DNA of 43,921 bases from assembly GCF_030398385.1 (NCBI RefSeq), contig NZ_JAOAOQ010000046.1:1-43921 (forward strand), written 5' to 3'. The DNA is from Aquibium sp. ELW1220 (GTDB taxonomy: Bacteria; Pseudomonadota; Alphaproteobacteria; Rhizobiales; Rhizobiaceae). The position numbers and the translations under genes are program-made. The notes under the pieces were generated by a model that was given only the letters and a program-made list of their open reading frames with translations, made no database searches and had not been told where the DNA came from. Shown here piece after piece: positions 36,596 through 43,921 of the stretch; within the stretch, counting starts at the first letter, position 1, and the number at the start of each line of letters is the position of its first letter.

Positions 36596-37482
36596 TGGCC
36601 GACGATCTCGCCCGCATCCGCGCGCTGCCGATCTGGAGCGCCCCGGCGGAACCGCAGCCGCTGCATGGCGGGCTGTCGAACCAGAGCTACACGGTCGAGG
36701 ATGCGGGGCAGAAATACGTCGTGCGGCTGGGGCGCGACTACGTCTTCCACCACGTCATCCGCGAGCGCGAGCTGATGACGGCACGCGCCGCCCATGCCGG
36801 CGGCTTCGCGCCGGAGGTGGTGCATGCGGAACCGGGCCTGACGGTATCGCGCTTCATCGCGGGCAAGCCCTTTTCCGAGGCCGACATGCGGGCGAAGATC
36901 CCGGACGTGGCGGCCATCGTCCGGCGCTTCCACGACGAGATGCCGCGCCACGTCTCGGGGCCGGGCTTCATCTTCTGGCCCTTCCACGTCATCCGCGACT
37001 ACGCGCTGACGCTTTCGGCCGGCGGCAGCGCCTTTGCCGGAGAACTGCCGGGCTGGCTGGCGCTGGCGGAGGAACTGGAGGCGGCGCAGGTGGCCTTGCC
37101 GATCGTCTTCGGTCATCACGACTTCCTCCCGGGCAACATCATAGACGACGGCGACCGGCTGTGGATGATCGACTTCGAATATGCGGGTTTCGGCACGGCC
37201 ATGTTCGACCTTGCCGGCATCGCCTCCAACGCCGAATTCTCCGCAGACGAGTCCGATGCGCTGCTCGGCCATTATTTCGACCGCCGGCCGTCGCCCTCCA
37301 TCCGCCGCGCCCATGCGGCCATGCAGTCCGCCTCCCTCCTGCGCGAGGCGATGTGGGGCATGGTCTCGGCCCTTCATCTCGACAATCCCGGCATCGACTA
37401 CGCCGCCTATGCCCGGATGAACCTGGAGCGGCTGGCAGCAGCCCTCGACGCCTACAGAACCCGCTACGGAAAAGAGACCTGA
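36595..37482 (+). CDS. APH/choline kinase-fold phosphotransferase
   Basis: 295 residues. The ATP-grasp-like loop GGLSNQSYTVEDAGQKYVVRL (about 25-45) leads to the Brenner motif HHDFLPGN (His174, Asp176, Asn181) and the metal motif MIDFEYAG (Asp193). This matches choline/ethanolamine kinase-like phosphotransferases, which put ATP phosphate on a hydroxyl group. A strong GGGAGG sits before the start, and the gene overlaps the permease stop by one base. It is an odd member of a betaine catabolism operon. It might phosphorylate an imported amino alcohol or make the ligand of the DeoR regulator. Confidence 0.88.
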   Translation: MADDLARIRALPIWSAPAEPQPLHGGLSNQSYTVEDAGQKYVVRLGRDYVFHHVIRERELMTARAAHAGGFAPEVVHAEPGLTVSRFIAGKPFSEADMRAKIPDVAAIVRRFHDEMPRHVSGPGFIFWPFHVIRDYALTLSAGGSAFAGELPGWLALAEELEAAQVALPIVFGHHDFLPGNIIDDGDRLWMIDFEYAGFGTAMFDLAGIASNAEFSADESDALLGHYFDRRPSPSIRRAHAAMQSASLLREAMWGMVSALHLDNPGIDYAAYARMNLERLAAALDAYRTRYGKET

Positions 37483-37483
37483 C

Positions 37484-39925
37484 ATGGCGCTTCCCAGCCA
37501 CGCGGAAATCGTCGTCATCGGTGGCGGCATCATCGGATGCTCGACCGCCTATCACCTCGCGCGCGACCACAAGGCCGACGTGCTGCTCCTCGAACAGGGC
37601 AGGCTTACCTCCGGCTCGACATGGCACGCGGCCGGTCTCGTCGGGCAGCTGCGTTCCTCGGCCTCGATCACGCAGCTCCTGAAGTACTCGGTCGACCTCT
37701 ACAAGCAGCTCAGCACGGAGACGGGGCTCGAGACCGGCTGGAAGATGACCGGCTGCCTGCGCCTTGCCACCAGTGCCGACCGCTGGACCGAATTCAGGCG
37801 GCTCGCCACCACCGCGCAGAGCTTCGGCATGGAGATGCACCTCGTCTCTCCGGAGGAGGTCAAGCGCATGTGGCCGCTGATGGACGTGTCCGACCTCGTC
37901 GGCGCGAGCTGGCTGCCGACCGACGGCCAGGCGAGCCCCTCCGACATCGCCCAGTCGCTGGCCAAGGGCGCGCGCATGCACGGGGCGAGGATCGTCGAGG
38001 GCGTGCGCGTCACCGGCTTCGACATCGACGACGGCCGCATCACCGCCGTCCACACCACGCAGGGCGTCGTCGAATGCGACAAGGTGGTCAACTGCGGCGG
38101 CCAGTGGGCCCGCCAGATCGGCGCCATGGCGGGGATCGAGGTGCCGCTGCAGCCGGTCAAGCACCAGTACGTCATCACCGAGAGGATCGAGGGCCTGTCG
38201 TCCGACGCGCCGACGATCCGCGATCCCGACCGGCGGACCTATTTCAAGGAGGAGGTCGGCGGCCTCGTCATGGGCGGCTACGAGCCCAACCCGCAGGCCT
38301 GGACCATGGGCGACGTGCCGGACGACTTCCAGTTCCAGCTCTTCCCCGACGACTGGGACCATTTCGAGCAGCACATGGAACAGGCCGTCGCCCGCATCCC
38401 GGCGCTGGCCGAGGCCGGCGTCAAGCAGATGATCAACGGGCCGGAGAGTTTTACCCCCGACGGCAACTTCATCCTCGGCCGCGCACCCGGATGCTCCAAC
38501 ATGTATGTCGGCGCCGGCTTCAACGCCTTCGGCATCGCGTCGGGCGGCGGGGCGGGCTGGGCGCTGGCGGCCTGGGTGGCCCGCAACGAGGCGCCGCTCG
38601 ACCTGTGGGTCGTCGACATCAACCGCTTCTCCGACCTGCACCGCGACCGGCAATGGGTCTGCGACCGCACGCTGGAGGCCTATGGCAAGCATTATACGGT
38701 GGCCTTCCCCCACGAGGAGTACGACAGCGGCCGACCCCGCCTCGTCTCGCCGCTCTACGACCGGCTGAAGGCCCGCGGCGCCGTCTTCGGCTCCAAGCTC
38801 GGCTGGGAGCGGCCGAACTGGTTCGCCCCGGGGGGAACGGAGGCGAAGGACGTCTATTCCATGGGCCGGCAGAACTGGTTCGCCCCCGTGGGCGAGGAGC
38901 ACCGGCTGGTGCGCGAGAAGGTCGGCGTCTTCGACCAGTCCTCCTTCGCCAAGTTCGAACTCTCCGGTCGTGACGCGGCCGCCGCGCTGGAGATGATCTG
39001 CTCCAACCGCGTCGCCCGCGAGCCGGGCCGGCTGACCTACACGCAGATGCTCAACTCGCGCGGCGGCATCGAGTGCGACCTGACGGTGGCGAGGCTTGCC
39101 GACGACCTGTTCTACATCGTCACCGGAACGGGCTTCCGCACCCATGACGGCGGCTGGATCAGGGATCATCTGCCGGCAGGCGGCGACGCGACGCTGATGG
39201 ACGTGACGGAGGACTTCGGCACGCTCTCCCTGATGGGCCCGCGCGCCCGCGACGTGCTGGAGAGAGTGACCGACGCCGACGTCTCCAACGCCGCCTTCCC
39301 CTTCGGCCACGTGCGGGTGATCGACATCGCCGGCCAGCCGGTGCGGGCGCTGCGCGTCACCTATGTCGGCGAGCTCGGCTGGGAACTGCACGCGCCGCTC
39401 GACGGCCTCGGCGCCGTCTTCGACGCGCTGATGGACGCGGGCGCGCCCCTCGGCATCGCGCCCGTCGGCTACCGCGCGCTGGAATCGCTGAGGCTCGAGA
39501 AGGGCTACCGCGCCTGGGGCTCCGACATCACGCCCAACGACACGCCCTTCGAGGCGGGGCTGGGCTGGGCGGTGAAGCTGAAGTCCAATGCCGATTTCGT
39601 CGGCCGCGAGGCGGTGGCGAAGGTGGCGGCCGCCCCGCTGAAGAAGCGGCTGATGATTTTCACCGTCGACGATCCTTCGGTGGTGCTGCTCGGCCGCGAG
39701 ACCATCCTGCGCGACGGCGAATTCGCCGGCTACCTCTCGAGCGGCGGCTACGGCTACACCATCGGCAAGCCGATCGGGATGGGCTACGTCCGCCGATCGC
39801 AGGGGGTGAGCGACGATTGGCTGGCCGCGGGGCGCTACGAACTGGTGGTGGCCAAGGAGCGCGTGACGGCATCGCTGCACATGGGCCCGCTGTATGATCC
39901 GCAGGCGGCGCGGGCGAAGGCGTAG
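37484..39925 (+). CDS. Dimethylglycine dehydrogenase-like FAD enzyme with aminomethyltransferase domain
   Basis: 813 residues, the full length of two-domain dimethylglycine/sarcosine dehydrogenases. The N-terminal FAD domain has the dinucleotide motif GGGIIGCSTAYHLA (13-) and GSTWHAAGLVGQLR, whose His48 matches the residue covalently bonded to FAD in dimethylglycine dehydrogenase. The C-terminal half (about 425-790) is a GcvT-type folate domain (GVFDQSSFAKFELSG, MLNSRGGIECDLTV, GELGWELHAPL, RLEKGYRAWGSDITPNDTPF). The reaction removes a methyl group as formaldehyde equivalents and makes 5,10-methylene-tetrahydrofolate. It starts 1 base after the kinase stop and ends the operon. Exact substrate (dimethylglycine, sarcosine or another methylamine) is not certain. 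Confidence 0.91.
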   Translation: MALPSHAEIVVIGGGIIGCSTAYHLARDHKADVLLLEQGRLTSGSTWHAAGLVGQLRSSASITQLLKYSVDLYKQLSTETGLETGWKMTGCLRLATSADRWTEFRRLATTAQSFGMEMHLVSPEEVKRMWPLMDVSDLVGASWLPTDGQASPSDIAQSLAKGARMHGARIVEGVRVTGFDIDDGRITAVHTTQGVVECDKVVNCGGQWARQIGAMAGIEVPLQPVKHQYVITERIEGLSSDAPTIRDPDRRTYFKEEVGGLVMGGYEPNPQAWTMGDVPDDFQFQLFPDDWDHFEQHMEQAVARIPALAEAGVKQMINGPESFTPDGNFILGRAPGCSNMYVGAGFNAFGIASGGGAGWALAAWVARNEAPLDLWVVDINRFSDLHRDRQWVCDRTLEAYGKHYTVAFPHEEYDSGRPRLVSPLYDRLKARGAVFGSKLGWERPNWFAPGGTEAKDVYSMGRQNWFAPVGEEHRLVREKVGVFDQSSFAKFELSGRDAAAALEMICSNRVAREPGRLTYTQMLNSRGGIECDLTVARLADDLFYIVTGTGFRTHDGGWIRDHLPAGGDATLMDVTEDFGTLSLMGPRARDVLERVTDADVSNAAFPFGHVRVIDIAGQPVRALRVTYVGELGWELHAPLDGLGAVFDALMDAGAPLGIAPVGYRALESLRLEKGYRAWGSDITPNDTPFEAGLGWAVKLKSNADFVGREAVAKVAAAPLKKRLMIFTVDDPSVVLLGRETILRDGEFAGYLSSGGYGYTIGKPIGMGYVRRSQGVSDDWLAAGRYELVVAKERVTASLHMGPLYDPQAARAKA

Positions 39926-40017
39926 AAATGCGGGGACAGTTTACTTAATTCGGACAGAGTTACCGTTTGAAACGAAAGCGATAATTTCCCGAATTAAGTA
40001 AACTGTCCCCGCATTTC
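39925..40017. repeat. Inverted-repeat element with perfect 29-bp arms
   Basis: The arms 39925-39953 and 39989-40017 are exact reverse complements; each contains GCGGGGACAGTTTACTTAAT or its complement. The 35-base spacer holds a small hairpin CGTTT-G-AAACG. The element fills nearly the whole gap between two convergent stop codons and its first base is the last base of the TAG. A partial copy lies at 103-121. GGGGACAGTTTACTTAATT-like sequences are known around REP-associated tyrosine transposase genes, but none is present here. It may act as a bidirectional terminator. Confidence 0.8.
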
Positions 40018-40019
40018 CC

Positions 40020-40649
40020 TCATCTCACCTTCAGCACCAGCCCGCGGCTGGGGATCGTGCCTTGTTCGCCGGGCATCGAGACGTAGGATGCCGTTTCTTC
40101 GGCGATCTCGATCCGTCCCGCCGCCACGAAGCCGGCGACGTGGGTGGCGAAGCCGTCCCAGAGCGTGTCCTTCACCGTCAGGACGATGACGCCGCCCGGG
40201 CGGCAGATGCGGACGAGCTCGTCGACGCCTTCCGGGCCGACATGGCCGGTGGTGAAGACGCCCGCCGAGACGATGCCGGCGAACTGGCCGTCGGCGAAGG
40301 GCAGGGGGCCGCCCAGCGCCAGCCGGTGCAGCGCCGCGTAGACGTTCTTGGACGCGGCGACCTTCAGCATGCCTTCCGAGAGGTCGAGCGCCTCGACATG
40401 CGCGTAGCCGACGATGCCCAGCCATTCGCCGACGAGCCCGGTGCCGGCACCCGCGTCGAGCAGGGGCGCGGCGCCGCGCGGCAGGTGGCGCGCAAGCAGC
40501 GCCAGGCAGATCGCCGGGTGGCGGTAGCCCGCCTGCGCCATTTCCCGGTCGTAGCGATCGGCCCAGCCGTCATAGAGGGCCGCGACCTCCTCCGGCCGCT
40601 TCGCCGAATAGACCGCGCCGAGCGCGCCGCCGTGTTCGTTGCCTGCCAT
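40020..40649 (-). CDS. Class I SAM-dependent methyltransferase
   Basis: 209 residues. Motif I is PLLDAGAGTGLVGEWLG (about 62-78), followed by ALDLSEGMLKVAASKNVY (motif II region), GIVSAGVFTTGHVG and LVRICRPGGVIVLTVKD. Its N-terminus YDGWADRYDREMAQAGY is typical of small-molecule methyltransferases such as the WBSCR27-like group. The acceptor is unknown. It is divergent from a choline-kinase-like gene across 105 bp, hinting at amino-alcohol or phospholipid-headgroup chemistry, which is speculation. Confidence 0.88.
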   Translation of the reverse strand: MAGNEHGGALGAVYSAKRPEEVAALYDGWADRYDREMAQAGYRHPAICLALLARHLPRGAAPLLDAGAGTGLVGEWLGIVGYAHVEALDLSEGMLKVAASKNVYAALHRLALGGPLPFADGQFAGIVSAGVFTTGHVGPEGVDELVRICRPGGVIVLTVKDTLWDGFATHVAGFVAAGRIEIAEETASYVSMPGEQGTIPSRGLVLKVR

Positions 40650-40754
40650 GCCTCGTCCCCTGCTTCGTTTTCCGCGTCCGGATACCCTAGCCGAACGGGC
40701 CATTCTGTGGAACCGTGGGTGCACGATACCGGACATGAAAAGGGGAGAACGGGC

Positions 40755-41672
40755 GTGGCGGACCAGACGGCGGAGCTTGTCGAGGCGCGGAACATCCTGC
40801 GGGCAATCCCCGCCTTCGCGGGCCTCGACGCGCCCCTGCAGCGGCTCGGCGGGCTGACCAACCGGGTCTACCGCGCCGGCGATCTGTGCCTGCGCATTCC
40901 CGGCAAGGGGACCGAGGAATACATCGACCGGAAGAACGAGAAGGTGGCCGCCGGCGAGGCGGCGAAGGCCGGCGTCAGCCCGGACGTGCTCCATTTCGAC
41001 GACGCGACGGGCGTGATGGTGACGCGCTTCCTCGACGGCGCGGCGACCATGTCGCCGGAGGCTTTCCGCGCCCGCGCGGGCGCGCCGGCGCGGGCGGGCG
41101 GGGCCTTCCGCCGGCTGCATGATTCGGGCGCCGCGTTCCCGTTCCGCTTCGAACTGTTTTCGATGATCGACGGCTATCTGACGATCCTGGCCACCAGGGA
41201 CGTGACGCTCCCGGAGGGCTACCACGACGTGGTGCGGGAGGCCGAGGCGGTGCGCGCGGCGCTCGCCGCCCACCCGCTGCCGCTCGCGCCCTGCCACTGC
41301 GACCCGCTGTGCGAGAATTTTCTCGACGCGGGCGACCGCATGTGGATCGTCGACTGGGAATATTCCGGCATGAACGACCCGATGTGGGACCTGGGCGACC
41401 TCTCCGTCGAGGCGGGCTTCGACGCCGCGCAGGAGGAAGAGATGATCGCGGCCTATGTCGGGGCTGAGCCGACGGCGGCCGAGCGCGGCCGCATCGTCAT
41501 CTACAAGGCGATGTGCGACCTGCTGTGGACGCTGTGGGGCCTGATCCAGCACGCCAACGGCAATCCGGCCGACGATTTCTGGGCCTATTCGGTCAACCGC
41601 TTCGAACGCTGCAAGGCGCTGATGGGCACGGCCGATTTCGCCCGCCACGTGGCGGCGGTGGCACGCGGCTAG
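40755..41672 (+). CDS. Choline kinase-like (LicA/APH-fold) phosphotransferase
   Basis: 305 residues from GTG 40755, picked because AGGGGAG lies 7 bases upstream. The motifs are GGLTNRVYRAGDLCLRIPG (nucleotide loop, 32-50), CHCDPLCENFL (Brenner motif His181, Asp183, Asn188) and IVDWEYSGMNDPMWDLGDLS (metal Asp200). This is closer to LicA-type choline kinases than the kinase at 36595-37482, which has MIDFEYAG. The family forms phosphocholine or related compounds with ATP. Its end overlaps by 4 bases the convergent AraC gene end. A role in choline or ethanolamine use is likely but unproven. Confidence 0.9.
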   Translation: MADQTAELVEARNILRAIPAFAGLDAPLQRLGGLTNRVYRAGDLCLRIPGKGTEEYIDRKNEKVAAGEAAKAGVSPDVLHFDDATGVMVTRFLDGAATMSPEAFRARAGAPARAGGAFRRLHDSGAAFPFRFELFSMIDGYLTILATRDVTLPEGYHDVVREAEAVRAALAAHPLPLAPCHCDPLCENFLDAGDRMWIVDWEYSGMNDPMWDLGDLSVEAGFDAAQEEEMIAAYVGAEPTAAERGRIVIYKAMCDLLWTLWGLIQHANGNPADDFWAYSVNRFERCKALMGTADFARHVAAVARG

Positions 41673-42607
41673 GAGGGCAGCCGCAGCGCCCGCCAGCGGC
41701 TGGGCGATACGCCGTAGGCGGCCGAAAAGGCGCGGCTGGCATGGGCCGCGTCGGCAAAGCCCCAGGCGAAGGCGATCTCGGTGACCGACCGGCCGGCGAG
41801 CCGCGGATCGGCGAGATCGCGGCGCATCGCGGCGAGCCGCCGGGAGCGGACATGCGCCGAAAAGGTGGTGCCCGTGGCCGAAAACAGCATGTGCAGATAG
41901 CGCACCGACACGCCGAAGCGCGCGGCGGTGTGCGACGGCGTCAGCCCGTGATCCTCGAGATGGGCCTCGACATGCGAAAGCATGCGCGGCAGGAGGTCGC
42001 CGGACTGCGCGGTCGCCGGGCCGGGCTCGACCAGCCGGCCGAGCAGGTCCACCACGATGTCGGCGGCCAGCGGCGCGTGTCCGGGCGGAATGTCGGAAGC
42101 GATCCTCGTCAGGGCGGCGAGATGGCCTGCGGCAAGCGCGCCGAGCCCGCTGCGGCTCTCCAGCGGCAGCGCGCCCCGCAGCCCAGTCGCCCGGCGGCCG
42201 AGCCGGTCGCGCGGGATGATGAGCGTCACCTTGTGCAGCGGCCGCGCGACCTCGAAGCGGATCGGCCGCGCGCCGTCCCACAGCAGCATGTCGCCTGCTC
42301 CCAGCCGCGCCGCCGTCTCGCCCTGGCGGACATATTCCTCCCCGGACAGGACGAGCAGCATGCCGACATGGTCGCCCTCGGTGCGGCGGATGTCTGCCGG
42401 GCCGCGATGGCCGGACAGCGGCGCGCTGCGGCACTCCACCAGCGAGCATCCGCCGAGGTCGTGCCAGGCGAGCTGGCAGTCGTGCGCGGCCTGGTCGGGC
42501 AGGTCGAGCGACCAGGGCAGGTGGACCGAACTCAGCATCGCCCGCGTCGCTTCCGCGCGCAGCGACGCCGGCAGGACGCCGGATGTCCAGTGGTTGCCAG
42601 CCTGCAT
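41669..42607 (-). CDS. AraC-family transcriptional regulator
   Basis: 312 residues. The C-terminal about 100 residues hold two helix-turn-helix units (PSHTAARFGVSVRYLHMLF and SVTEIAFAWGFADAAHASRA) and the end YGVSPSRWRALR, the AraC/XylS signature. The N-terminal part is an AraC-binding-type cupin (GEEYVRQGETAARLGAGDML). It is divergent from the hydrolase gene, and a pair of 20-bp direct repeats lies between them. It most likely activates the hydrolase gene in response to a small ligand. Confidence 0.93.
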   Translation of the reverse strand: MQAGNHWTSGVLPASLRAEATRAMLSSVHLPWSLDLPDQAAHDCQLAWHDLGGCSLVECRSAPLSGHRGPADIRRTEGDHVGMLLVLSGEEYVRQGETAARLGAGDMLLWDGARPIRFEVARPLHKVTLIIPRDRLGRRATGLRGALPLESRSGLGALAAGHLAALTRIASDIPPGHAPLAADIVVDLLGRLVEPGPATAQSGDLLPRMLSHVEAHLEDHGLTPSHTAARFGVSVRYLHMLFSATGTTFSAHVRSRRLAAMRRDLADPRLAGRSVTEIAFAWGFADAAHASRAFSAAYGVSPSRWRALRLPS

Positions 42608-42661
42608 CGTTCCTCCCGCGGCGGCACGTCGCGCCGCCCGCGCCCGACATTATCGCAGCCG

Positions 42662-42700
42662 CGCTTCCCTGTCGAACAAGCCGCTTCCCTGCACGACAAG
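42662..42700. promoter_or_regulatory. Direct repeats, candidate AraC-type operator
   Basis: CGCTTCCCTGTCGAACAAG (42662-42680) and CGCTTCCCTGCACGACAAG (42682-42700) share CGCTTCCCTG and ACAAG, spaced by exactly 20 bp, about two DNA turns. AraC-type proteins bind such direct repeats. The pair lies about 60-100 bases before the hydrolase start, where an activator would sit. Confidence 0.6.
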
Positions 42701-42761
42701 CATCGGCCGCGCAGGCGGCGGAAGATGCGGGTGTGGACAATGCATCCGGGAGGAAAAGGGC

Positions 42762-43655
42762 ATGCGACACGACATCGAGTTCAACACCGAGGACGGCGTG
42801 ATCCTGCGCGGCTGGTTTTACCGCGCCAGGGGCGCGGAAGGCCCCGCGCCGACGGTGATCATGGCGCACGGATTCACCGCCACGCGCGAGATCTTCCTCG
42901 GCGACTTCGCCGAGGTGTTTTCGGCGGCGGGCATGAACGTCATCGTCTACGATCACCGGAATTTCGGCGCCTCCGACGGCACGCCGCGCCAGCATGTCGA
43001 TCCGTGGGCGCAGATCAACGGCTACCGCGACGCCATCACCTATGCGCAGACCCTGCCCGAGGTCGATGCCGGGCGCATCGGCGTCTGGGGCTCGAGCTAT
43101 GCGGGCGGTCACGTGCTGGTGGTCGCGGCGATCGATCGGCGGGTGAAATGCGTCGTCTCGCAGGTGCCGCTGACCTGGGGCTTCGAATCGGCGCGCCGGC
43201 TGATCCGCGGCGACCACTGGGCCGGCCTGCGCGCCGCCTTCGACGGCGACCGCGCCGCTCGCGCCCGCGGCGAGCCCGGCGCGCTGATGCCGGTGACCGC
43301 GCCCGAGGGCCAGCCCTGCGCGCTGCCGACGGCCGACACCTACGACTTCTTCACCCGCTTCGCCGCCGAGCACGAGACGGCGTGGAAAAACGAGGTGACG
43401 CTGCATTCGATCGAGATGTTCACCGAATACGAGCCGGCGACCTACGTCTCCCGCATCGCGCCGACGCCCTTGATGATCGTCGTGGCCGCTGGCGACCACC
43501 TGACGCCCTTCGACATGACCGCGCGCGCGTTCGAGCAGGCGCTGGAGCCGAAGAAGCTCGTGGTGCTGCCGGGCGGCCATTTCGAGGCCTATACCGGAAA
43601 ACCCTTCGCGATCTCGTCTGCAGCGCAGCGCGACTGGTTCAAGGCGCATCTCTAG
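42762..43655 (+). CDS. Alpha/beta hydrolase (DLH/Xaa-Pro-like branch)
   Basis: 297 residues without a signal peptide. The oxyanion loop is TVIMAHGFTATRE, the nucleophile elbow GVWGSSYAGGHVL (GxSxxG variant), the acid in VAAGDHLTPFD and the histidine in VLPGGHFEAY. Such enzymes hydrolyse esters, amides or lactones; the substrate is unknown. GGGAGG lies 8 bases before ATG 42762. It is transcribed away from the AraC regulator and is probably its target. Confidence 0.9.
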   Translation: MRHDIEFNTEDGVILRGWFYRARGAEGPAPTVIMAHGFTATREIFLGDFAEVFSAAGMNVIVYDHRNFGASDGTPRQHVDPWAQINGYRDAITYAQTLPEVDAGRIGVWGSSYAGGHVLVVAAIDRRVKCVVSQVPLTWGFESARRLIRGDHWAGLRAAFDGDRAARARGEPGALMPVTAPEGQPCALPTADTYDFFTRFAAEHETAWKNEVTLHSIEMFTEYEPATYVSRIAPTPLMIVVAAGDHLTPFDMTARAFEQALEPKKLVVLPGGHFEAYTGKPFAISSAAQRDWFKAHL

Positions 43656-43747
43656 GCGCGCGCCGGCCGCGCGGAAGCATCCCCGGCGGAGATCGTTTCG
43701 GGCCTCCGCGGGACAACGGGACGGGAATGAGGCAGTCCGCCCGGCGC

Positions 43748-43921
43748 TCACGACGTGTCGTGCGCCCTGAGCGCCATGTGGGCGAGTTCGTTGGCCTCGG
43801 CGAGGATGGAGTGGACCGCGTGCCGAGGCTTGCGGCGGCCGCCGGGCGGGCGGCCGCGGCGCAGCGGCGACAGGCGGGGGACGCGGTGCGGCAGGGCCGG
43901 CGGCGGGGCAGCGGGCACGCC
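43748..43921 (-). CDS. C-terminal end of an unidentified gene (truncated by window edge)
   Basis: An open frame of 57 residues enters from the right edge on the minus strand and stops with TGA at 43748-43750. It is rich in Pro and Arg, then ends in the helix-like ILAEANELAHMALRAHDTS. No family is recognised. The high GC makes chance reading frames common, so this is tentative. Confidence 0.35.
   Translation of the reverse strand, partial: GVPAAPPPALPHRVPRLSPLRRGRPPGGRRKPRHAVHSILAEANELAHMALRAHDTS

Noticed and set aside
40020-43751. Long minus-strand frame joined to the methyltransferase
   Set aside because: It runs opposite the kinase and hydrolase genes; the methyltransferase fold starts at 40649.

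Overview
The window is GC-rich DNA with dense, compact operons. It looks like a chromosomal segment of an alphaproteobacterium of the Hyphomicrobiales (Rhizobiales), probably near Mesorhizobium/Phyllobacteriaceae. The grounds are a BA14K-family protein, a DUF982-type protein, intergenic palindromes of the rhizobial RIME type, many ABC uptake systems for amino acids, nucleosides and betaines, and Tat-exported enzymes. No rRNA, tRNA, CRISPR array, prophage or intact transposase was seen. No stretch above about 300 bases lacks a gene. The longest gaps (150-230 bases) are at 17821-18049, 27660-27872, 32244-32443, 8297-8493, 6788-6955 and 10973-11137.

Layout. 1-3.5 kb: a gene end, then sseA (mercaptopyruvate sulfurtransferase) with a structured leader, a GNAT acetyltransferase, and alanine dehydrogenase divergent from an Lrp/AsnC regulator. 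3.5-8.3 kb: a fusion of an ammonium-transporter domain to PAS-GGDEF-EAL, then a MscS channel. 8.5-13.1 kb: a Tat-exported cyclic-nucleotide phosphodiesterase/nucleotidase, a BA14K protein, a DNase I-fold protein and a NUDIX protein. 13.1-17.8 kb: two secreted proteins of unknown function; the larger ends in about 31 tandem 13-15-residue Ser/His/Lys-rich repeats.

18.0-24.2 kb: a nucleoside/nucleobase salvage unit with a BmpA-type binding protein, ATPase, two permeases and a cytosine-deaminase-like amidohydrolase, interrupted by two palindromic elements. 24.4-31.3 kb: a polar amino acid ABC transporter divergent from dimethylargininase, a TetR regulator and a ThDP decarboxylase of the 2-ketoarginine type. 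Together these suggest uptake and breakdown of arginine and methylarginines. 31.5-39.9 kb: a DeoR regulator divergent from a glycine-betaine-type ABC system with a two-in-one permease, an APH-fold kinase and a dimethylglycine dehydrogenase-like enzyme, suggesting methylamine/betaine use. 39.9-43.9 kb: a 29-bp inverted repeat filling a convergent gap, a methyltransferase divergent from a second choline-kinase-like gene, an AraC regulator divergent from an alpha/beta hydrolase, and a gene end.

The strongest candidates for undescribed biology are the Amt-c-di-GMP fusion, the Ser/His/Lys repeat protein with its secreted neighbour, the methylarginine cluster, and several specific operator-like repeats (Lrp palindrome, AraC direct repeats, Pho-box-like site, triple palindrome before dimethylargininase). 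All functions are read from sequence motifs and family knowledge only; no database search was run.
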